In this document: piece by piece, positions 17,462 to 25,762 of the stretch
Layout of the letters: each line of letters starts with the position of its first letter
Numbering within the stretch: the first letter of the stretch is position 1
NCBI RefSeq assembly: GCF_014203545.1
Contig: NZ_JACHJG010000006.1
Location: 357,249-421,248 of the forward strand
Source of the DNA: Streptomyces netropsis
GTDB lineage: Bacteria > Actinomycetota > Actinomycetes > Streptomycetales > Streptomycetaceae
Length of the DNA stretch: 64,000 bases
Reading direction: 5' to 3'
Made by a program: the position numbers and the translations under genes
The notes under the pieces: generated by a model
What the model was told of the DNA's origin: nothing
The model's database searches: none
The model's input: the letters and a program-made list of their open reading frames with translations, nothing else

Positions 17462-17908
17462 TCACGCGGGGAAGACGTGGTCTCCCCAGGCGATGGTGAC
17501 CTTCGCCGGGCCGGTGTTGTTCACGTCGGCGGAGATCAGCGTGGCCCTGCCGGCGTCGAAGTAGCCGTCGCCCCCTTGGCCGCCGTGGCCACCCTGGTCG
17601 CCGGCACCGCCACCACCGCCACCACCAGCGGAGCTCCAGCCGAAGCCTGTGCCGGAGCCGCCACCACCACCGCCACCGCCGCATCCCGCGCTGCCGGACG
17701 TGCCGTCGGACGCGCGGCCCGGTCCACTGCCGTTTGCACCGCCGTGGCCGCCCGCACCGCCGTCACCGCCGGATCCTCCGTTGCCGCCCCAGCCACCACT
17801 GTTGTCGCCGTCCGAGGTCTTGGGTGACCCTCCCGAACCGCCCTGCCGACCGCTTCCGGCGCTGCCGTCATTGCCTGAGCCGTCGCCTTCGGCACCGCCG
17901 GATCCGGC
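17462..17908 (-). pseudogene. Glycine-rich open frame without a start codon
   Basis: A 148-codon open frame on the minus strand, extremely glycine-rich (runs of 7-8 Gly mixed with Ser, Asn, Asp and His), ending in a non-repetitive tail (ATLISADVNNTGPAKVTIAW). There is no ATG, GTG or TTG near its beginning. In-frame upstream sequence continues Gly-rich across a TGA at 17909-17911. I read it as the 3' part of a Gly-rich secreted or structural protein gene broken by that stop, or a chance open frame in GC-rich repeats. Confidence 0.35.
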
Positions 17909-17996
17909 TCAGGTGAGGTCTGCTCCCCCGCCGCCCGTGACCTCCGCCGCTGCCTCCGGACGTCGAGGCTCCGGCCGAATGCGTCGACGACGGTCA

Positions 17997-18020
17997 GCCG
18001 GACAGTTCGAACTGTCCGGC
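17997..18020. terminator. 24-bp perfect palindrome, probable terminator
   Basis: Perfect palindrome whose half is GCCGGACAGTTC. It begins seven bases past the stop of the small minus-strand open frame at 18027 and could form a 9-10 bp hairpin. An operator function is the alternative. Confidence 0.5.
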
Positions 18021-18026
18021 CCGGAT

Positions 18027-18248
18027 CTACTGGAAGCCGGAGGGAAGCCGGTCCTTGAACGGCTCGGGGAGCTCACCGGGGTCGGGCAGGTGGCTGAAGG
18101 CGTCCCCGACGTCCTCGCAGCACAAGGACGCGAACGCGCCCGCATCCGCAGTGTGCAACCGAAGCGCGCCCCCACTCCCGAGACCGGTCACCGGTTCGAT
18201 CGTCACGCCGCCCCCGCCCCCTGACACTGCCGCAGTACATGCGTACAC
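18027..18248 (-). CDS. Small hypothetical protein, 73 residues
   Basis: No family recognised. It reads MYACTAAVSGGGG, then a soluble segment ending LPEPFKDRLPSGFQ. Support is limited to an ATG, plausible composition and a strong palindrome after the stop. It may be a fragment or not a gene. Confidence 0.3.
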   Translation of the reverse strand: MYACTAAVSGGGGGVTIEPVTGLGSGGALRLHTADAGAFASLCCEDVGDAFSHLPDPGELPEPFKDRLPSGFQ

Positions 18249-18442
18249 CTCGCCCCGGCGGCCGGAATGGCCCGCCGCAGGTCGCGGTGATCACGGTAGG
18301 GGCTCTGTCGCGGTAAATCCGGCATTCACTGCGGCAGTTGCGAACGCGTTTCTGCGATCGAGCATCCGCCCGAATGCGCTTCTGCTGTGCGGACTTGAGG
18401 GGAGGGGACTGTCAGTGCCCGGCGCCAGCATGCTTACCTGGG

Positions 18443-19180
18443 TCATGCCCCCAGGTCCTCCGTCACGGGCAGGCACTCGGCGAGCAGGTCGACGACGTCG
18501 CGCCAGGCTCGCTGCGCGTGCCGTGGGTGGTAGCCGACGCCGGGGACCACGGGGTGGTCGACCGGCGGGTGGTGGAAGGCGTGCAAGGCGCCGCCGTAGA
18601 CCGCGAGGCGCCAGTCGACGCCCGCGGCCTGCATCTCAGCGGTGAACGCGTTTCGTTGCGCGGGCGGCATGATCGGGTCTTCCGACCCGACCCCGGCCCA
18701 CACCGGGCAGCGAATGCGCGCCGCCTCGCCCGGTCGGCCCGTGGTCAGTGCGTTGACTGTCCCGATCGCGCGCAGGCTGACGCCGTCGCGCCCGAGCTCC
18801 AGCCCTACGGCGCCCCCGGTGCCGTAGCCGACGGCGGCGATCCGGTCGGGGTCGGTCCGCGGTTCGGTGCGCAACACGTCGAGCGCCGCATGGCCGATGC
18901 CCCGCATCCGGTCGGGATCAGCGAGCAGCGGCAGGCAACGGGCCAGCATCTCCTCGGGTTCACCCAAATAGCGCCCGCCGTGAAGGTCGAAGGCCAGCGC
19001 TATATATCCCAGTTCGGCGAGAGCGTCGGCCCGGCGGCGCTCGACGTCGCTGAGCCCCATGCCCTCTGGTCCGAGCAGCACCGCGGGCCGGCGGTCGACA
19101 CCGGCCGGGAGCGCGAGGTGCCCGATCATCGTCAAACCGTCGGCCGGGTACTCGACCGTACGCGTCGTAATCGTCGTCAT
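18443..19180 (-). CDS. Dienelactone-hydrolase-family protein lacking the usual nucleophile
   Basis: 245 residues with the DLH alpha/beta-hydrolase fold: PAVLLGPEGMGLS near the oxyanion strand, LAFDLHGGRYL, and a terminal histidine region ALHAFHHP. At the nucleophile elbow, where the family has G-Y-C-F-G-G or a serine, this protein reads AAVGYGTGGAVG, so the Cys/Ser position is Gly. Either the adjacent Thr is used or the protein is not a classical hydrolase. Monocistronic. Confidence 0.8.
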   Translation of the reverse strand: MTTITTRTVEYPADGLTMIGHLALPAGVDRRPAVLLGPEGMGLSDVERRRADALAELGYIALAFDLHGGRYLGEPEEMLARCLPLLADPDRMRGIGHAALDVLRTEPRTDPDRIAAVGYGTGGAVGLELGRDGVSLRAIGTVNALTTGRPGEAARIRCPVWAGVGSEDPIMPPAQRNAFTAEMQAAGVDWRLAVYGGALHAFHHPPVDHPVVPGVGYHPRHAQRAWRDVVDLLAECLPVTEDLGA

Positions 19181-19400
19181 GAGACTGGACTGTAGTGATC
19201 GTCGAGCCCGGTCCGGCTGGTGTTCTGCCGCCGGCAGAACAGCGCGGGTATCCCTCTGAAATACGGCGAGGGCTCACGAGAACCGTCACAAACCCCGTCC
19301 CCACGGCAGCGCTATCGGATCACCTGCCCAGGCCACGGTGTTGGAGGCTGACCCTCGCAGCAGCAGCTCCGAGGCATCGTCTCCCTGTTATGGTGCGCCG

Positions 19401-19835
19401 ATGTCATCGATCAAGCAGTTCCAAGTCACCTTTGACTGCGCAGAACCTGAGCGCCTCGCTCGTTTCTGGTGCCAGGTGTTGGGGTACGTCGTGTCGCCGG
19501 TGCCGAAGGGGTTCGACACGTGGGACGACTACCATCGCTCGCTGCCGCCTGAGCATCAGGTGCAATGGTTCTCCTGCGTTGATCCCTCAGGTGTGGGCCC
19601 GCGGCTGCTCTTCCAGCGCGTTCCCGAAGGCAAGGTCGTCAAGAATCGGGTGCATCTGTGCGTGCGGGCCGGCACCGGGCTCGTGGGTGAGGAGCGCCTC
19701 GCCACGCTCCAGGCCGAGTGCGCACGACTGGTCGCGCTCGGCGCGGTACACGTGCGAACCATGCTTGCCGATGACACGAACGAGTCGTGCATCGTGATGC
19801 AGGACATCGAGGGCAACGAGTTCTGTCTCGACTGA
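19401..19835 (+). CDS. VOC-superfamily (glyoxalase-like) protein
   Basis: 144 residues with the two beta-alpha-beta-beta-beta modules of the VOC fold. The first opens FDCAEPERLARFWCQVLGY and the second ends DIEGNEFCLD with the conserved metal-side Glu. In Streptomyces such proteins are often bleomycin-resistance-like binders or small-molecule isomerases; the substrate is not visible. ATG 19401 is preferred; the frame is open upstream without resemblance. Confidence 0.8.
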   Translation: MSSIKQFQVTFDCAEPERLARFWCQVLGYVVSPVPKGFDTWDDYHRSLPPEHQVQWFSCVDPSGVGPRLLFQRVPEGKVVKNRVHLCVRAGTGLVGEERLATLQAECARLVALGAVHVRTMLADDTNESCIVMQDIEGNEFCLD

Positions 19836-19916
19836 GCATCCTCCGAGCCGGCGAGGTGGGGAGCCGTCTTCCTCGGGCCTCTCGTGGAGGTGGTCTCGCG
19901 TGGGGCGGAAGCTATC

Positions 19917-20380
19917 CCGTGAGGACAAGGTTGCGCAGTCGGGCGATGCCGAGCATCGCCGTGATGCCGGTGTCCCGGTAGCCGCCGTCCGTGATGACCG
20001 TGGTCCGGCCGACGGCGGCCTTCGCACCGGACAGTTCCCGCGCCTTGCAGTCGTTGCGGTTGCCGGGCAGCGGCCGGCCGCTGCCCGGCAACGCGTCGGG
20101 TGTCGGCGTCGATGACGACCTGGTGGTTGGTCGAGTACCGGTAGTTCTTCGACTGCTCGGCAACCGTGTGATCCCGCGTGGGGACCAGGGTGCCGTCGAC
20201 GATCAGCACGGCGTCCTTGCGAAACCGGATGCGGGGCCGGAGCGCGAGCGACGGCCCGAGGAGGTCGATGATGCGGTCGACCGACCGACTGCGACACCCC
20301 GAACAGCGGGGTGAGCTGCCGCATCGTCAAGTTCGTACGCCAGTAGGCCGCTACTAGCGGTGTATCGGAAGTGGATCTCA
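19917..20380 (-). pseudogene. IS transposase remnant (HARBI-like DDE type), internally deleted and frameshifted
   Basis: Frames in sequence show the N-terminus (AYWRTNLTMRQLTPLFGVSQ), the first Asp region (LIVDGTLVPTRDHTVAEQSK), then ITDGGY jumping directly to the C-terminal MLGIARLRNLVLTG. At least one frameshift and a deletion of the third catalytic region make it inactive. A second fragment of the same family lies at 33.1 kb in the opposite orientation. Confidence 0.75.
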
Positions 20381-20854
20381 TCAGGTGTCGAGTGGAAGTT
20401 CCAGCAGTTCCTCTGGAGGCTGGAAACCGGACCGCTGATAGAGCGGGGTGCTGCGCTCTGACGGCCAGACGATCAAACCCTCGAGGCCAGCGCTGCGTGA
20501 ATGCTGCTTCAGCGCATCAAGGAGCGCCGAGCCAGCTCCTTTGTTCCGTTGTGACGGCATGACGAAGAAGTTCGTGACATAGCCGACCGGGTTGTTGTCC
20601 TCGTAGGGCTCCGGCATCCGCTCCACCAGACAGAGGTAGACGTGACCGCAGATTTCGCCTCCGGTCTCCGTGACCCAGGCCAACCAGCGGCCATCGCTGA
20701 GCCGGTCGCGGATCCAGTGCTCGGCTTCTTCCAGGTGCCGAGCAGGAGCGGGCGATTGCCCTTCGTAGTCCTCCTGCTTGAACGTCCAACGCAGTTCGGC
20801 CAAGGTCCGGGCATCGGCGGGCCGGGCCGGACGCACAATGAAATCTGCGGTCAT
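20381..20854 (-). CDS. GNAT-family N-acetyltransferase
   Basis: 157 residues. The CoA motif reads VMPSQRNKGAGSALLDALK and the C-terminal strand LIVWPSERSTPLYQRSGF, both typical of GNAT proteins. ATG 20854 begins the recognisable domain (FIVRPARPADARTLAELRW). Substrate unknown. It is flanked on both sides by IS remnants. Confidence 0.85.
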   Translation of the reverse strand: MTADFIVRPARPADARTLAELRWTFKQEDYEGQSPAPARHLEEAEHWIRDRLSDGRWLAWVTETGGEICGHVYLCLVERMPEPYEDNNPVGYVTNFFVMPSQRNKGAGSALLDALKQHSRSAGLEGLIVWPSERSTPLYQRSGFQPPEELLELPLDT

Positions 20855-20907
20855 GGGCGCGAGCTTCGCTCCTGCAGCACGGTGAGGCAAACCGATTTCC
20901 GCGCCGA

Positions 20908-21066
20908 TCACAGCCATTCGTCGATGGTCGCGACGAGGACGGTCGCCTCGTAACGGACCGCGAGCTTGTCGTACCTCGTGGCCTCCGCCCGGTTTCTCTC
21001 TGGGATCGTGCACCGGATGCCACGCCGACGCAGACAGGCGCGGCCGCCCGGCCTGATCCGCCGGAC
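20908..21066 (-). pseudogene. IS5-type transposase C-terminal remnant
   Basis: About 50 residues: RRRGIRCTIPER then ATRYDKLAVRYEATVLVATI, the end of an IS5-group transposase with part of the Glu region deleted. Upstream at 21063-21075 is GGACAGGCTCTAG, which resembles the terminal repeat plus CTAG of the 10.7-kb element. Confidence 0.65.
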
Positions 21067-21071
21067 AGGCT

Positions 21072-21989
21072 CTAGCCCTCCCGTGCCCACAGTCGCAGCT
21101 TCTCGGGGTTGCGGACCGCCCAGATCCGGGTGACGCGCCCGTCGGACACGTCGAACGAGGCTACGGTCATGACGACGCCGGCACGCTGGGCCACCAGGCC
21201 CGGCACACCGTTGACCGACCGCTCCAGGAGTTCCAGCCCCGGAGCCTTGTCGGCAATGGCGACCATGTACTGGGCGATGCGCGCGCCGCCTTCAACCGGG
21301 CGCAGGACGGTACCGACCATGCCGCCGCCGTCGGCGGTCATCACGGCGGCCGGGTTGAGGAGACGGACGAGGGCTGCGATGTCCTTGGTCTCCCATGCTT
21401 CTTTGACGTGCTTCACCACGTCGGCCTGGCCGGTCGCCGTCACCGGAGCGTGCGCGACGCTCGCCCGCCGCCGGGCGGAGGATGCCAGTTGCTTGCAGGC
21501 CGCAGGGGTCCGGCCGAGAACGTCGGCGATCTCGGCGAACGGGTACCGGAAGACGTCGTGCAGGACGAACGCCACCCGCTCGGCGGGCGTCATCGACTCC
21601 AGGACGACGAGGAAGGCCATGGCCACCGACTCATCCAGGATCATCTGGTCGGCGGGGTCTGCAAGGCCGGTGGGGTCGGCACCACCCGCGCGGTCCCACT
21701 CGGTGCGGTCGGGCAGCGGCTCGGGCAGCCACGCGCCGACATAGCGTTCACGGCGGGCCCGCGCCGAGCCGAGCAGGTCCAGGCAGATGCGGCTGGTCAC
21801 CGTCGTCAGCCAGGCGCCCGGGGACAGGATCTCCTCCTGCCGGCTGCGCGGCAGCGCGCACCAGCGTGCGTAGGCATCCTGTACGGCGTCCTCGGCCTCG
21901 GTCAACGAACCGAGCAACCGATAGGCAACATTGATCAGTTGGCGTCGCTCGCCGGCTGTCTCATCTGCGCTGGACCCGACAGTCCCCAT
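21072..21989 (-). CDS. ECF41-type sigma factor with SnoaL-like C-terminal domain (SigJ-like)
   Basis: 305 residues. Region 2 spans about 14-80 (RLLGSLTEAEDAVQDAYARW) and region 4 about 125-175. The linker contains WLPEP (88-92). The SnoaL-like extension carries DGGG (220-223) and NPEKL (294-298). These three motifs define the ECF41 group, whose C-terminal domain regulates activity in place of a separate anti-sigma factor. ECF41 genes usually sit beside a carboxymuconolactone decarboxylase, oxidoreductase or epimerase; here the divergent neighbour is a small membrane protein instead. Confidence 0.9.
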   Translation of the reverse strand: MGTVGSSADETAGERRQLINVAYRLLGSLTEAEDAVQDAYARWCALPRSRQEEILSPGAWLTTVTSRICLDLLGSARARRERYVGAWLPEPLPDRTEWDRAGGADPTGLADPADQMILDESVAMAFLVVLESMTPAERVAFVLHDVFRYPFAEIADVLGRTPAACKQLASSARRRASVAHAPVTATGQADVVKHVKEAWETKDIAALVRLLNPAAVMTADGGGMVGTVLRPVEGGARIAQYMVAIADKAPGLELLERSVNGVPGLVAQRAGVVMTVASFDVSDGRVTRIWAVRNPEKLRLWAREG

Positions 21990-22091
21990 GCTTCCGGCCG
22001 CCCCCTCGCCTTACCTTTCGCAGGCCCGCGTCGTCGGGCTGGTGAGACCTTATCGATCTACTGCCCGAGGGCGGGAAATGGGGACTGTGAC

Positions 22092-22460
22092 ATGGCCACC
22101 AAGGTGACAGCGAACACGCAGCGCAGTTCCTCGTTCCTGCACATCGCGATCGCCCTGCAGACCCTGACCATCTTCCTTCAGGCGGTCTCCGCCGGACTGC
22201 TGCTGACCGCGTCCTACGGAGAGACGCTGCACAGCGTCGGAGCCCGTGTGATGTACGGGGCGTCGATGCTGTACGTGCTCGCGGCGGTGCTGGCATGGAA
22301 GCCGGGCGGCGGCTCGCCCCGGCCTGTCTGGCACGCGTCAGGATTCCTCGTACTCGCCTCGGTCCAGGTCGTGCTCGGCGTCGCGCACGTCCCGTCGGTC
22401 CATCTCCCCCTGGGGGTGCTGATGTTCGGTCTGAGCGTGCTGGCGCTGGCCCGGCGCTGA
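22092..22460 (+). CDS. Small membrane protein, four predicted TM helices, 122 residues
   Basis: Hydrophobic stretches at about residues 14-38, 48-66, 76-95 and 102-118 give a four-helix membrane protein. No named family is certain. It is divergent from the ECF41 sigma factor with a 102-bp gap, so it may be that factor's target. The minus strand just at its start reads TGTCACA, the -35-like element of ECF41 promoters, but the -10-like CGTC is not exact. Confidence 0.75.
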   Translation: MATKVTANTQRSSSFLHIAIALQTLTIFLQAVSAGLLLTASYGETLHSVGARVMYGASMLYVLAAVLAWKPGGGSPRPVWHASGFLVLASVQVVLGVAHVPSVHLPLGVLMFGLSVLALARR

Positions 22461-22638
22461 GGTCCGACACGGGGCCCGCCGGGATCAGCGCAGGCCGCTT
22501 CTTGCAGCGATCATCTGATCGTTGGTCTGGGTGTCTCGTCGCCTGATGCCTCGTGGGCACGGGCCGAGCCGTTGCTTCACCGTGCAGCCGATTCGCCCAG
22601 ATCATCGCCGCCCGCGCGGCATGGGCCGCCCAGCCAAG

Positions 22639-23031
22639 TCATGCGGGCAGTGGACGGCGCTGCGCGCCTTGCTCGCCGTGGAGCCCACCACCGACGGCGG
22701 CGCCCGCACCCTCATGGCGGTGAGTGCGCAGGCAACTCCGCGGTGCCGCGACAGCTCGTCGGCCCGACGGGCCGGGGTGGCAAAGCCGGGCGCGGGCGGC
22801 GCGGAGCATCGAGGGCGCCGGGTCGATGCCGACGAGGACGCTGCCGGGGAACGCGCTGCGGGCCCGGCGCAGGAGGGAACCGGTGCCGCAGCCGATGTCG
22901 AGCACGTGCGACGGGTTCGGCGCCACGGACGCGGAGTAGTGGTGCAGCAACGCCCGCTGGACGGGGTGGAAGTAGCGCTTCTGGAGCGGGCTGCTGTCGT
23001 AGGTGGCGGCCCACGACTCGAACTGCGTCAC
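22639..23031 (-). pseudogene. SAM methyltransferase, truncated after motif I
   Basis: The first 75 residues are a convincing methyltransferase start: WAATYDSSPLQKRYFHPVQR, motif I HVLDIGCGTGSLLRRA, and VGIDPAPSMLRAAR. After that resemblance stops and the frame continues as low-complexity sequence, so the catalytic C-terminal half is lost. A full protein would have 200 or more residues. Confidence 0.6.
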
Positions 23032-23053
23032 GTCCCGCTGGCCTCGGCGCCGG

Positions 23054-23290
23054 TCACCGCGTCGCTTCTCCGCTCAGAGGGCGGCCGGCGTCGGCGGTGA
23101 TCGCGCGCAGGGCCGTCAGAGGTGGGAGGCCAGGCCGGGGAGCGGTGTTGAGGTGCAGGTGGCAGGTGGGCGGGGAGGGGATCAGCGGACGCAGCCGCGC
23201 GGGCGGGGTGCGGGTGAGGCCGGTGGTGTGGCCGCCGGTGCGGTGGGCCAGGCGCTGGACCTGTGACCAGGAGGTGTAGCGGGTGATCAC
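23054..23290 (-). CDS. Hypothetical protein, 78 residues or longer
   Basis: No family recognised. Codon bias is strongly coding-like. It ends 22 bp before the methyltransferase fragment. The frame stays open upstream with equally protein-like sequence (GCDPGAIPPGGPEEPPTGPL), so GTG 23290 may not be the true start or the gene may be 5'-truncated. Confidence 0.4.
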   Translation of the reverse strand: MITRYTSWSQVQRLAHRTGGHTTGLTRTPPARLRPLIPSPPTCHLHLNTAPRPGLPPLTALRAITADAGRPLSGEATR

Positions 23291-24070
23291 AGCGAGGGGC
23301 CCGGTGGGCGGTTCCTCGGGTCCGCCGGGCGGAATGGCGCCCGGGTCACAGCCGGGCAGGGTTCCGGTACCGTGAGAAACGTGAAGGGCCCCCGCCCAGG
23401 ACCGGGAATCCGTAGGCGGGAACCCGAACAGCCGAAAGCCGAGGACTTTGGCCTGAGCCTCATATGACGGGGCTCAGGTCATCCCTTGAGCCACCTACCC
23501 AACATCCGTGCCCCGCGGACCAGAAGGTCCTCGACACGCTGCCGGACCGATGGCTTCGGCTTCCTGCGACGCCCCATGGGCGCCTCCCCTCAGACCGGCC
23601 GCCGAGATCCCGGCCAGCGGCCTTTCCTCAGGTTCGGGCCGGGCCCCGAGGGGCGGGGTCCGGAGACGATCCATGAGGGGAGGCGCACCGCAGTGCGCGC
23701 CCAGCCACTACTGCCCCAACTCCCCATCCATGCCCGTGTTCTGGGAACTCGGTCATGTCGGGACGCCTACTCCGGTAAGCGATGACGCGGTCTTGCTCCA
23801 GGTGCGTCTTCGTCGCCCAGGCCGCCGGCTCCGGACACACGGTGAACCGGCCGGAATCGGGGGCGAAGCCGACGGCGGCGACGTGCCGGGCGAGGTCGGG
23901 GCGATGGCCGCCCACCGGTCCCGCGGGCCGGCGCCGGCGGTCGGAAGCTCCCAGGCCCGCTCGGTGACCGGCGCGTCGATCGCGGCATCCAGGCCCACCG
24001 GCTCCCGCCCGTCGCGCCGCACCGTACGGACCGGCCGCGACTTCTGCTTCGCCGCCCACGCGGAGAGCCC
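23291..24070. other. Degenerate stretch without an intact gene
   Basis: 780 bp. Only the minus strand at about 23740-24060 looks once-coding: VGLDAAIDAPVTERAWELP in one frame, then HVAAVGFAPDSGRFTVCPEP in another. This suggests a frameshifted, unrecognised gene remnant. The rest (23291-23740) shows nothing I can support. Confidence 0.4.
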
Positions 24071-25525
24071 TTATGCGGTCTTGGGGCCGCAGCGCATGCC
24101 GATGCAGACGCACCCCGTGCCGTCCCGCAGCGTGGAGAAGATCACGGGCATGTAGTCCTCGCTGAACGCCGCGCCCACCCCCGTACCGGCGAAGACCGTC
24201 TCCGTCACCGGTATCAGGTCGATCTGAAGGGGCTCGGAGAAGTCCTTCATGCCGTCGACGAACTCGTACACCATGTGCCCCGCACCGTCCCGCTCGGTCA
24301 CGGTGATGACCACACCCTCGCGCCGGTACGTGCCCACGAGCGGCGCGAAGTCGACCACGGGCGGCTGGGCCGGCGGGGCGAAGGCCGCCGGCATCGTCAC
24401 CCCGGCGAGCTCGGCGAGGAGTTCGCGGTAGAGCACCGCGTACAGCTCGCGCGCACCGCCGCCGTTGGTGAGCAGCGCGACCGCGACGCCCGCCGAGGGG
24501 ACGACGCGCAGATAGCCGTACTGGCCGATGGAGGCGCCGTCGTGACCGTAGCCCTGGACTCCGTTCCAGTCGTACAGCGTCCAGCCGAGGCCCCAGCCGT
24601 CCGCGCTGACCGACCACTTGTCAGGGGAGTCGACGACCCGGCGCTGCATCAGCGCGACGGTCTCCTCGGAGAGCACCCGGGTCCCGTCCTCCGCCACTCC
24701 GCCCGCGAGGTGCATCCGCGCGAGCCGCGCGAGGTCCCCGGCCGTCGCGATGACCCGGCCGTACGGGCCCGCCGAGCGCGGCATCAGGTCCCAGGACGGA
24801 GCCGGGTCCGGGTCCTGGCCCGGCTCGCCCAGGTGGCTCATCGCCGCGCGGAACCGCAGCGCCTCCTCGGGCAGCGTCATGGTGTGGTCAAGGCCGAGCG
24901 GGGTGAAGAGCAGGTCCTTCAGCGCCTCGTCCCAGACCTTGCCGGTCACCACCTCGATGATGCGGCCGAGCACGTTGTACCCGATGCTGCTGTACGAGAG
25001 CGCCTCGCCGGGCGGGCAGTCGAGCGCCACGCCCTTCGCGGCCTCGACGTACTTGGCGAGGCAGTCGTCGCCGCGCCCGCTGTCATAGGTGAAGTCGCAG
25101 GTGAGGCCGCTCGTGTGGCTGAGCAGCCGGCGCGTGGTGATCGCCCTGGTCACCTCGGGGTCGGCGACCGAGAACTCCGGCAGTACGTCCACGACCGGTG
25201 CGTCCAGGTCCAGTTGGCCCGAATCGGCGAGCTGCATGATCAGGGTGGCGGTGTAGACCTTGGCTATCGAGCCCATCTGGAAGACCGAGTCGGTCGTCGC
25301 CTCCACGCCCGTTCCACGGTGCAGTACGCCACTGGCCAGCTCGTGGACGGTCCCGTCGACGAGAACCGCCAGCGACGCGGCCGGGACGTGGTGCTTGGCG
25401 CGCAGCTCGTCGAGGCGGGCCTGCCAGTGGGCAAGGTCCAGCTTCCGGCCCGCCGAGTCCCGGGTCCCCCACTCGCCCTTGGCGTCCCGGTTGCTTTGCT
25501 CGTCCCAGCTCACGTTCTTCGACAT
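24071..25525 (-). CDS. Serine beta-lactamase-fold hydrolase (class C/esterase type)
   Basis: 484 residues, no signal peptide. The active-site SxxK is FQMGSIAKVY (Ser86, Lys89). The YxN-equivalent reads SYSSIGYN, so Asn is Ser as in many esterases and peptidases. The third motif is GYGHDGASIGQY (HxG). A C-terminal lipocalin-like domain from about 390 (FAPLVGTYRREGVVITV) is typical of this group. ATG 25525 has GGGAG upstream. It could be a D-aminopeptidase, esterase or beta-lactam-interacting hydrolase. Repeats upstream suggest regulated expression. Confidence 0.85.
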   Translation of the reverse strand: MSKNVSWDEQSNRDAKGEWGTRDSAGRKLDLAHWQARLDELRAKHHVPAASLAVLVDGTVHELASGVLHRGTGVEATTDSVFQMGSIAKVYTATLIMQLADSGQLDLDAPVVDVLPEFSVADPEVTRAITTRRLLSHTSGLTCDFTYDSGRGDDCLAKYVEAAKGVALDCPPGEALSYSSIGYNVLGRIIEVVTGKVWDEALKDLLFTPLGLDHTMTLPEEALRFRAAMSHLGEPGQDPDPAPSWDLMPRSAGPYGRVIATAGDLARLARMHLAGGVAEDGTRVLSEETVALMQRRVVDSPDKWSVSADGWGLGWTLYDWNGVQGYGHDGASIGQYGYLRVVPSAGVAVALLTNGGGARELYAVLYRELLAELAGVTMPAAFAPPAQPPVVDFAPLVGTYRREGVVITVTERDGAGHMVYEFVDGMKDFSEPLQIDLIPVTETVFAGTGVGAAFSEDYMPVIFSTLRDGTGCVCIGMRCGPKTA

Positions 25526-25543
25526 GCCCGCTCCCGCCCGATG

Positions 25544-25594
25544 TGTACAACGTTCCCTCGTTGCGAACACTGTACGCACGAGAGAACGCTGTAC
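25544..25594. promoter_or_regulatory. Operator candidate: three TGTAC boxes and an inverted repeat
   Basis: TGTAC occurs at 25544, 25571 and 25590. Between them GTTCCCTCGT (25552-25561) and ACGAGAGAAC (25578-25587) form a 9 of 10 inverted repeat. It lies 19-70 bp upstream of the beta-lactamase-fold gene start. A TetR-type repressor site is likely, but no regulator gene adjoins. Confidence 0.5.
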
Positions 25595-25762
25595 GCAAGG
25601 TACGTAGAGCGTGCGCCACGGGAGACGCGGCGGGACGAGCAGTGCTTCAGGAACTGCCGGTCGGCCTGGATGGGTTGTCGTGGTCTGGTGTCCGGGCCTT
25701 GTCCGGGCAGTTTGGCCGGTTCGCGGATTGCGACCCCGGCCGACGCCGGGAACCATTCCGGC

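Noticed and set aside
17649..18224. Proline-rich plus-strand protein
   Set aside because: The poly-Pro run is the complement of Gly codons on the other strand; no start site or family.
22086..22092. ECF41 promoter for the sigma gene
   Set aside because: TGTCACA is present, but the -10-like element at the right spacing is not CGTC; mentioned only as a hint.
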